A stretch of 64,000 nucleotides of DNA from Desulfoprunum benzoelyticum. GTDB lineage: Bacteria; Desulfobacterota; Desulfobulbia; Desulfobulbales; Desulfocapsaceae. This document shows, piece by piece, positions 57,810 to 64,000 of the stretch. The translations under genes were made by a program, and so were the position numbers. Position 1 is the first letter of the stretch, and each line of letters starts with the position of its first letter. The notes under the pieces were generated by a model that ran no database searches, was not told the origin of the DNA, and saw only the letters and a program-made list of their open reading frames with translations. The stretch spans positions 62,001 through 126,000 of the forward strand of contig NZ_JACHEO010000006.1 in assembly GCF_014201505.1 (NCBI RefSeq), given 5' to 3'.

Positions 57810-58217
57810 ATGAAAAAATTATCCGCTTTCATCTGCCTGGTATCGTTACTGTTGGTCTCTGCCCCGGCTTTCGCCCGCGGGGGAGGTTACTATCCCCGCG
57901 GGGGAGGAGGTTACTATCACTACCCTCCCCCCCGCTACTACAGCCATCACGGGCACCATGACGGCGACATCATCGCCGGGGTCGCCTTCGGATTGCTGAC
58001 CGGAGCGATCATCGGCCAGGCCTTCGCCCCGCCGCCGGCGCCGGTCTATACCCCTCGCTATTATTATGCCCCGCCTGTCGTCGTCGAGCAGCAGCGGATC
58101 TGCGTCGAAGAACGGGTCGTCAGTGGTGAATGGCAGCAGAATCCCTATGACGGAACCCGGTACTGGGTGTCTTTTCCGTACCCGATGAAACGGAGGTACG
58201 AGGTCCCCTGCTACTGA
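57810..58217 (+). CDS. Small exported Gly/Tyr-rich protein
   Basis: The 135-residue product starts with a signal peptide (KKLSAFICLVSLLLVSAPAFA), then a Gly/Tyr-rich stretch (RGGGYYPRGGGGYYHY), a short glycine-containing hydrophobic segment (IIAGVAFGLLTGAIIGQAF), and a C-terminal region with two conserved-looking Cys (CVEER...EVPCY). It resembles small envelope proteins with a glycine-zipper. Function unknown. The ATG at 57810 has AGGAA in front. A strong terminator follows. Confidence 0.75.
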   Translation: MKKLSAFICLVSLLLVSAPAFARGGGYYPRGGGGYYHYPPPRYYSHHGHHDGDIIAGVAFGLLTGAIIGQAFAPPPAPVYTPRYYYAPPVVVEQQRICVEERVVSGEWQQNPYDGTRYWVSFPYPMKRRYEVPCY

Positions 58218-58242
58218 CGATTCCACGTCCTATGGCGGTACC

Positions 58243-58272
58243 GGCAGGCGCTTGTGCGCCTGCCTTTTTTTT
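58243..58272 (+). terminator. Rho-independent terminator
   Basis: GGCAGGCGC-TTGT-GCGCCTGCC then eight T, 26 bp after the small exported protein. Confidence 0.95.
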
Positions 58273-58373
58273 ATCCGAACGTCTGACCCCCGATGTCCTC
58301 ACTGCGTTGTGCCCGGATCGGCCGGCCACACCCCACCAGCCTGCACTGCAGGTGCTAAGGTCAAAAACCAGAC

Positions 58374-59438
58374 ATGGCAATATTCACCCCCCGAGCCCTT
58401 CCCGTCCTGATCGGCAGCCTGCCGCTGCAGGAGCATGCCGCCGCCATTGAACTCATTATGGCCCATACCCCTGAGATCCCCCTCTGGCCCCAGCTTCCGG
58501 TCTTTCGCGACGAGGGGATGCTGCGCCAGTTCCTCCCCGGTCTCCCCGGGATCTCGGAAATGGACGACCGGCTGTTCATCAACACCGAAAAGGATGAATT
58601 CGAGGCCGAGATCCTCGCCTTTTATGAAGAATACCTATCGGTCGCCGAAGACGCCGTCGATCTCGCCGACTCGCGGTTTACACTCTCCGAAAAGGAGGCG
58701 AAGGGATTCTTCACCTTCCTGGACATTGCCCACCGGAACAAAGAGGCGCTGATCGCCCTCAAAGGCCAGATCACCGGTCCGATCACCTTCTGTACCGGCC
58801 TGGTCGATCAGGGGGGCAAAGCCATATTTTACAATGACCAGCTGCGGGATGCGGCCGTCAAGCTGCTGGCGCTCAAGGCCCGCTGGCAAACCCGCAGGAT
58901 GAAGGAAATCGCCGAAACGGTGCTGCTCTTCTTCGATGAACCGGCCCTGGCCGGCCTTGGGTCATCGGCCTATATCACCATCACTGCCGACGAGATCATC
59001 GCCTGCCTGGCCGAGACCTTCGAGGCGGTTCGGGCCGAAGGCGGACTGGTTGGGGTCCACGTCTGCGCCAACACCGAATGGCCGGTCATTTTCGATGCCG
59101 GTATCGACATCCTCAGTTATGATGCCTACTCCTTTTTCGACCGGCTGATACTCTACCCCGAGCACCTTCGCAGTTTCCTGCAGCGCGGTGGCATACTGGC
59201 AACGGGCATCGTGCCGACCGACGAGGAGCTGATCGACAGGGAATCCGCCGATTCCCTGGTCGCCAGATGGGACCAGCAGACGACGCAACTCGAACAGCTG
59301 GGAATTTCACGAGACAAGATCATCGCCCAGACCCTCATCACCCCCAGCTGCGGCACCGGATCGATCTCGCCGGACCATGCCCGCAAGGTCCTGGAGATGA
59401 CCCGCGACGTCTCGGCCTTTATCCGCAGCAGAAAATAG
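58374..59438 (+). CDS. UROD/MetE-like family protein (cobalamin-independent methionine synthase-related)
   Basis: The 354-residue protein has a TIM-barrel pattern of the UROD/MetE superfamily: IGSLPLQEHAAAI start, KGQITGPITFCTG, FFDEPALAGLG, then VGVHVCANTEW and LITPSCGTGS. The HxC and later Cys are the zinc/thiol ligands used for methyl transfer in MetE-type enzymes. It lacks the N-terminal half of MetE. A methyltransferase acting on a corrinoid or thiol is likely; substrate unknown. Confidence 0.75.
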   Translation: MAIFTPRALPVLIGSLPLQEHAAAIELIMAHTPEIPLWPQLPVFRDEGMLRQFLPGLPGISEMDDRLFINTEKDEFEAEILAFYEEYLSVAEDAVDLADSRFTLSEKEAKGFFTFLDIAHRNKEALIALKGQITGPITFCTGLVDQGGKAIFYNDQLRDAAVKLLALKARWQTRRMKEIAETVLLFFDEPALAGLGSSAYITITADEIIACLAETFEAVRAEGGLVGVHVCANTEWPVIFDAGIDILSYDAYSFFDRLILYPEHLRSFLQRGGILATGIVPTDEELIDRESADSLVARWDQQTTQLEQLGISRDKIIAQTLITPSCGTGSISPDHARKVLEMTRDVSAFIRSRK

Positions 59439-60013
59439 CGCCAACCTGTCAGTTTCTCCGAGGGCATCCCGTTTTTATCCCGTCACGAGGATGGTACAAC
59501 GGCATCCGTCCGGCAATCCCGGGCGTCTTCGGCCGCTACCAACCAGAGGGAAGAAACCAAACCTTACAGGGAGGATCTCCTGCTGGAGGAAAGATTTGAG
59601 CTTTCCCCCGGCCCAGCGTTCCGGCCGATGCCCGAAGCGATCCGTCGGCAATGTAGTCGTTGACATCATCGGAAAAAGATGTTCTAGCAATGCCCCCTGC
59701 CGCGCAGACATCCTCTCCATGTCCCAAGAGCACCGACAACCACAATGAAAAAAATAAATCTTCCGTTATTTTATAATCTTACCGATACCAATCGATCCAG
59801 TTTCATAGAAAATACATTTGACAAACAGATATTCGACCTTTACAACAACTCTCTGTTTTGGTCCGCGTCCGGAGCCTTCGAGTACCCCATCAACACCAGC
59901 TTCCATTCTTCGTCCTCGACCAAAGCCGATACAGCTATCATTCAAGCTTCCATCCGGCGAACAACTGACGCGATGGTCGACAATCCGCAGCCAGCCTGAT
60001 CGACAACCTGTTC
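59439..60013. other. Intergenic region before topoisomerase III gene
   Basis: About 575 bp without a convincing gene. The segment from about 59740 to 59870 is A+T-rich and unlike its surroundings; it carries the topB promoter at 59818-59846. An 84-codon frame at 59745-59999 overlaps that promoter and lacks a ribosome site, so it is not called. Confidence 0.5.
59818..59846 (+). promoter_or_regulatory. Sigma-70 promoter upstream of the topoisomerase gene
   Basis: TTGACA (59818-59823), 17-bp spacer, TACAAC (59841-59846). The leader to the ATG at 60014 would be about 160 nt. Confidence 0.55.
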
Positions 60014-62470
60014 ATGACTGAAAAGACTCTCATCATCGCCGAAAAACCCAGCGTCGCAGCAGACATCGTCAAGGTGCTGCCCGGTAAGTTCACCAAGGCC
60101 AAGACCCATTACGAAGGGGAACGGCATATCGTGTCCTTCGCCATCGGCCACCTGGTTTCCATCCGCTACCCCGAGGAGATCGATCCCGCCTATCAAAAAT
60201 GGGATATCGCCAAGCTCCCGATCCTGCCGGAAAAATTCCCCCTGAAGGAACTGCCCGACACCAAGGGGCAGCTGCACGCCCTGCAGAAACTCATCCGCCG
60301 CAAGGATGTCGTCGAGATCATCAACGCCTGCGACGCCGGCCGCGAAGGGGAATTGATCTTCAAGTACATCATCCAGTATGTGTGGAACAGCTCCGTCGGC
60401 CACAAGACCTTCAAACGGTTATGGCTGCAATCGATGACCAGCGAGGCTATCAGGACCGGCCTCACCCGACTGCGATCCGACAAGGAGATGCTTCCCCTCG
60501 AGGACACCGCCCTCTGCCGCTCCGAATCAGACTGGTTGATCGGCATCAACGCCACCCGCGCCCTGACCGGCTACAACTCGAGGCGAGGCGGTTTCTTCCT
60601 GACACCGTGCGGTCGGGTGCAGACACCGACCCTGTCGCTGCTGGTCAAACGCGAGCGGGCCCGCCAGATTTTTGTGCCGCGGCCGTATTCGACCCTGCTC
60701 GCCACCTTTGCCTACGACCAGGATGCCTATCAGGGAAAATGGATCGATCCTCATTTCATCCGGGAGGAAAATGACGGCTACGAGCGCGCCGACCGGATCT
60801 GGGAGAAAGAGAAGGCCGAGGCCATCGTCGCCGCCTGCACCGGCCAGCCGGCGGCAATCGAGGAGACGAGCAAGAAGACCTCCCAGCGCTCCCCCCAGCT
60901 CTTCGACTTGACCTCGCTGCAACGCGAGGCCAATACCCGCTTCGGCATTTCGGCCCAGAAGACCCTGTCCATCGCCCAGTCCCTCTACGAACGCCACAAA
61001 GTCCTGACCTACCCGAGGACCGACAGCCGGCACCTGCCGGAAGATTACAACGACATTGTCACCAGGGTCTTCAAAGCCCAGACGGACTGGCAGTTTTCCC
61101 ACTATGCGACGGAAGCGCTGAACAAAGGGTATATCCAGCCGGACAAGCGGATCTTCAACAACAGCAAGGTCACGGATCACCACGCCATCATCCCCACCAC
61201 TGCCCTTTCGGCCACCCTGTCGGAACCGGAAATGAAGATCTATCGGATGGTGGTGCAACGGTTTCTCGCCGTCTTCTTCCCCCCGGCCGTTTACCTCAAT
61301 GCCCGCCGGATATCGGTCGTCTCCGGCGAGACCTTCGTCACCGAGGGCAAAATCCTGCTCGAGGCCGGTTGGAAGGCGATCTACGGCAAATTCGAGGACG
61401 ATGACACGGATACGGTGCTCAAACCGATTCCCGCCGGGGCCGCGGTGAGCTGCATCCAAATAAACCGGGATGAGCAGGAAACGACGCCGCCGCCACGTTT
61501 CAACGAGGCGACCCTGCTCTCGGCGATGGAGAATTCCGACAAACTGATCGACGACGATGAACTGGCCGACGCGATGAAAGAGCGCGGTCTCGGCACCCCG
61601 GCCACCCGCGCCGCGATCATCGAAAAACTGATCAAGGAGAAATACGTCGTCCGCGAAGGCAAGGACCTCACTCCGACCGGCAAGGCCTTCGACCTGCTCG
61701 CCCTCCTCGAGGCAATGCAGATCGATGTCCTCGCTTCGCCGGAGATGACCGGTGAGTGGGAGCTGAAGTTGAACAAGATGCTCAAGGGTGAATTTTCGCG
61801 GCACAAATTCATGGAGGAAATTCGAAACCTGACCCGTCACATCATCTCCCAGGTCAAGAATTTCGAGACCGATGCCACTGAACCGGAGGCCCCGTTCAGT
61901 CCTGTGGCCGGAAAACGTTTTTTTTCCTCCCCGACCGCCTATATCTCCGAAGACCGCAAGATCAGGCTGCGTAAGATCCTCGGTGGCCGGGTCATGGCCG
62001 AAAACGAGATCGTCGCCCTGATCGAAGGCAAGACCCTCGGCCCTTTCAGCGACTTCCGGTCAAAAAAGGGCAAACCGTTCACCGCCTCCATCCACCTGGT
62101 GAACGACAAGGTCGAATTTCTCTTTGCCGAATCGACGAGCAATCTCGACCTGGAGGCCATCCGCCAGGGAGAGCCCCTCGGCCGGTCGCCGATCGACGGC
62201 ACACCGGTATACGAGACCCCGACCGCCTATATGTCCGAATCGGCCCTGACCGGCGACGACAAAAACGGTCTGAGAATCAGCCGCATCATTCTCGAGAAGC
62301 CGATCACCGCCCAACATATCCGGCAGATGCTGGAGGAGGGAAAGACCGAACTGATCCCGGGCTTCATTTCCAAGAAGAAACGGCCGTTCGACGCCTATCT
62401 GCTGCTCTCGAAAAGCGGCAAGGTCACCTTCGAGTTCCCGCCGCGAACGCCGAAAAAACAACAAAAATAA
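60014..62470 (+). CDS. topB: DNA topoisomerase III-like type IA topoisomerase
   Basis: The 818-residue protein has a Toprim domain (LIIAEKPSVAADIVKVL; NACDAGREGELIF with the acidic metal ligands), the central IA core with catalytic Tyr in LTYPRTDSRHLP, and two C-terminal repeats (about 640-735 and 740-818, each starting PTAYIS/PTAYMS) of the Topo_C_Rpt kind with no zinc fingers. It relaxes and decatenates single-stranded or precatenated DNA. The length is greater than E. coli TopB (653) because of the repeats. Confidence 0.92.
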   Translation: MTEKTLIIAEKPSVAADIVKVLPGKFTKAKTHYEGERHIVSFAIGHLVSIRYPEEIDPAYQKWDIAKLPILPEKFPLKELPDTKGQLHALQKLIRRKDVVEIINACDAGREGELIFKYIIQYVWNSSVGHKTFKRLWLQSMTSEAIRTGLTRLRSDKEMLPLEDTALCRSESDWLIGINATRALTGYNSRRGGFFLTPCGRVQTPTLSLLVKRERARQIFVPRPYSTLLATFAYDQDAYQGKWIDPHFIREENDGYERADRIWEKEKAEAIVAACTGQPAAIEETSKKTSQRSPQLFDLTSLQREANTRFGISAQKTLSIAQSLYERHKVLTYPRTDSRHLPEDYNDIVTRVFKAQTDWQFSHYATEALNKGYIQPDKRIFNNSKVTDHHAIIPTTALSATLSEPEMKIYRMVVQRFLAVFFPPAVYLNARRISVVSGETFVTEGKILLEAGWKAIYGKFEDDDTDTVLKPIPAGAAVSCIQINRDEQETTPPPRFNEATLLSAMENSDKLIDDDELADAMKERGLGTPATRAAIIEKLIKEKYVVREGKDLTPTGKAFDLLALLEAMQIDVLASPEMTGEWELKLNKMLKGEFSRHKFMEEIRNLTRHIISQVKNFETDATEPEAPFSPVAGKRFFSSPTAYISEDRKIRLRKILGGRVMAENEIVALIEGKTLGPFSDFRSKKGKPFTASIHLVNDKVEFLFAESTSNLDLEAIRQGEPLGRSPIDGTPVYETPTAYMSESALTGDDKNGLRISRIILEKPITAQHIRQMLEEGKTELIPGFISKKKRPFDAYLLLSKSGKVTFEFPPRTPKKQQK

Positions 62471-62506
62471 ATTGACAGCCCCGGGAGAAAAGGGCACAAG
62501 AGAATC

Positions 62507-62905
62507 ATGAAACAACTCAAGATAGAACACCGCGACAAGAGCGGGCTGGAAATCGCCAGGCTCTGCGCCGCCATCGCCCTCGACACCAAGGCCGAGGATG
62601 TGGTGGTCCTCGATGTCCGGGGAATTGCATCATTCACCGATTACTTCGTCATCATGACGGGCCGATCGACCCGCCATGTCCAGGGCCTCGCCGAGGCCAT
62701 CGAGGGAGAACTGAGCAACAAACGGGTGAAGGCCGCCCATGCCGAAGGGCTGCAGGAAGGGTTGTGGGTCCTCCTCGATCTCGACGATGTCATTGTCCAT
62801 ATCTTCTACCACGAACAGAGAAAATTCTACGATCTGGACGGGCTCTGGCATGACGCCAGGCGTGTCGATATCTCTGCCGGCGAACAGGACACTCCGCTTT
62901 CCTGA
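62507..62905 (+). CDS. rsfS: Ribosomal silencing factor RsfS
   Basis: The 132-residue protein has the RsfS/Iojap signature: AEDVVVLDVRGIASFTDYFV, TGRSTRHVQGLAEAI, GLQEGLWVLLDLDDVIVHIF and the YDLDGLWHDA ending. It binds uL14 and blocks subunit joining in starvation. It is 37 bp after topB. Confidence 0.95.
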   Translation: MKQLKIEHRDKSGLEIARLCAAIALDTKAEDVVVLDVRGIASFTDYFVIMTGRSTRHVQGLAEAIEGELSNKRVKAAHAEGLQEGLWVLLDLDDVIVHIFYHEQRKFYDLDGLWHDARRVDISAGEQDTPLS

Positions 62906-62966
62906 TCGCGCCTTTTCGGGATATCTCCCGTCCCAGGAATTTTACCGGTTTCACGACATCAACGAT

Positions 62967-64000
62967 ATGCAATACTTGAGCACTCGGGGAGGGATTCAGC
63001 CCGTCCCCTTCACCAAAGCCGTGATGATGGGCCTCGCCGAAGACGGCGGGCTCCTGCTGCCCCGAACGATTCCCCGCATCGACAGCCAGACCCTGTCCTC
63101 CTGGAAAGGGCTCGGCTACGCGGACCTGGCCTTCGAGGTCATGTCGAGGTTCATCGACGATATCCCGGTCAGCGACCTGAAGAATCTGATCAACCGGTCG
63201 TACGCCACCTTTGACGCCGCGGATGTCGTCCCCCTCGTCCATTGCGGCAACCTCCACATCCTCGAGCTTTTCCATGGCCCGACCCTGGCCTTCAAGGACA
63301 TCGCCCTGCAGTTTCTCGGCAACCTGTTCGAATACCTCCTCGCCAAAAGCGGCGAGGTCCTCAACATCCTCGGCGCCACGTCGGGGGACACCGGCAGCGC
63401 CGCCATCTACGGCGTCCGCGGCAAGGACCGGATCCGGATATTCATCCTCCACCCCCATAAGCGGGTCAGTCCGGTGCAGGAAAAGCAGATGACCTCGATC
63501 ATGGACGACAATGTCTTCAACATCGCCATCCATGGCTCCTTCGACGACGGCCAGGCCATCGTCAAACAGATCTTCAGCGACATCGAATTCAAGACGGCGC
63601 TCAGCCTCGGGGCGATCAATTCGATCAACTGGGCCAGGGTCCTGGCCCAGGTCGTCTACTACGTCCACAGCGCCCTCCACGTCAGCCGTCACGAAAACGA
63701 CGGATCGCTGGCCTTTTCGGTGCCGACCGGTAACTTCGGTGATATCTTCGCCGGCTACATCGCCAAACGGATGCTTCCGGAAGGCTGCATCCGCCAGCTC
63801 GTCCTTGCCACCAACGCCAACGACATCCTTTCCCGCTTCGTCAACAAGGGTGACTACTCGCTCGGCCAGGTGGTCCAGACCTCAAGCCCGTCGATGGATA
63901 TCCAGGCGGCCTCCAATTTCGAGCGCTACCTCTACTACCTTCTCGACAAGGAACCGCAACAGGTCGCAAAGCTGATGGCGGAGTTCGCCGCCACCGGCAG
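62967..64000 (+). CDS. thrC: Threonine synthase, 5' part (window ends within gene)
   Basis: An open frame of 344 codons runs from ATG 62967 past the window end. It has the threonine synthase start YLSTRGGIQPVPFTKAV, the PLP lysine in HGPTLAFKDIALQFL, the phosphate loop LGATSGDTGSAAI, and FSVPTGNFGDIFAGY. It makes threonine from O-phosphohomoserine. This is the E. coli-like long form (usually 430-480 residues), so about 100 residues are missing. Confidence 0.95.
   Translation, partial: MQYLSTRGGIQPVPFTKAVMMGLAEDGGLLLPRTIPRIDSQTLSSWKGLGYADLAFEVMSRFIDDIPVSDLKNLINRSYATFDAADVVPLVHCGNLHILELFHGPTLAFKDIALQFLGNLFEYLLAKSGEVLNILGATSGDTGSAAIYGVRGKDRIRIFILHPHKRVSPVQEKQMTSIMDDNVFNIAIHGSFDDGQAIVKQIFSDIEFKTALSLGAINSINWARVLAQVVYYVHSALHVSRHENDGSLAFSVPTGNFGDIFAGYIAKRMLPEGCIRQLVLATNANDILSRFVNKGDYSLGQVVQTSSPSMDIQAASNFERYLYYLLDKEPQQVAKLMAEFAATG

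Noticed and set aside
59745-59999. 84-codon frame before topB
   Set aside because: Overlaps a good TTGACA-N17-TACAAC promoter, lacks ribosome site, Ser/Thr-rich composition unlike neighbours.

Overview
The window is high-GC, densely coded bacterial chromosome. Gene content points to an anaerobic Desulfobacterota-type bacterium, probably of the Desulfobulbales. The pointers are an octaheme hydroxylamine-oxidoreductase-like cytochrome, many sigma-54 and PAS-domain regulators, a NifX-like/DUF5320/metallo-hydrolase metal-cofactor cluster, a long class II aldolase, and apparent use of UGA as selenocysteine. The taxonomic placement is inference; no rRNA is present.

Layout. 1-4713 (minus): a two-component set (cytoplasmic PAS kinase, membrane PAS protein, truncated response regulator) beside an octaheme cytochrome c. 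5427-11060 (plus): a redox/cofactor region with a flavin disulfide reductase-like selenoprotein, a PAS sigma-54 activator, a good -24/-12 promoter, a NifX-like protein, a DUF5320 protein, a metallo-beta-lactamase-fold protein and a NifU-like scaffold. 11045-15963 (minus): moeA, a zinc-ribbon protein interrupted by an in-frame TGA, hslU, hslV, xerC. 16173-21103 (plus): xseB-ispA-dxs, a phosphoesterase, a ParB/RAM fusion. 21135-24669 (minus): UDP-glucuronate epimerase-like gene, class II aldolase, and a tatC split at an A9 run. 24900-34309 (plus): GIY-YIG protein, a PilR/PilS-like pair, Lrp-type regulator with lysA, a YcbB/YcbK-like envelope pair, and an endonuclease III-exonuclease III fusion. 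34379-41952 (minus): mutY, AEC transporter, large lipoprotein, class A PBP. 42202-45872 (plus): LysM lytic transglycosylase, TraB-family protein, YhbY. 46018-57606 (minus): the conserved tRNA-Gly / rimP-nusA-ylxR-infB-rbfA-nrnA-truB-rpsO-pnp-dut-walJ translation and RNA-metabolism cluster. 57810-64000 (plus): small secreted protein, UROD/MetE-like protein, topoisomerase III, rsfS, and the 5' part of thrC.

Most promising signals. (1) An in-frame TGA at the position of the catalytic cysteine of a CoA-disulfide-reductase-like flavoprotein, followed 15 nt later by a 6-bp stem with a GGTCT loop, which is textbook bacterial SECIS geometry. (2) A second in-frame TGA, in a zinc-ribbon protein whose frame and family-like C-terminus continue after it; this is a weaker but potentially new selenoprotein family. 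(3) A frameshift in tatC at a nine-base homopolymer, while a Tat-signal protein is encoded nearby. (4) A DNA-repair pair of fused enzymes: Nth-Xth, and MutY carrying an intact Nudix box. (5) A ParB-like domain fused to an Lrp-type RAM domain.

No CRISPR array, insertion sequence, integrase of mobile type, phage gene or rRNA was seen.
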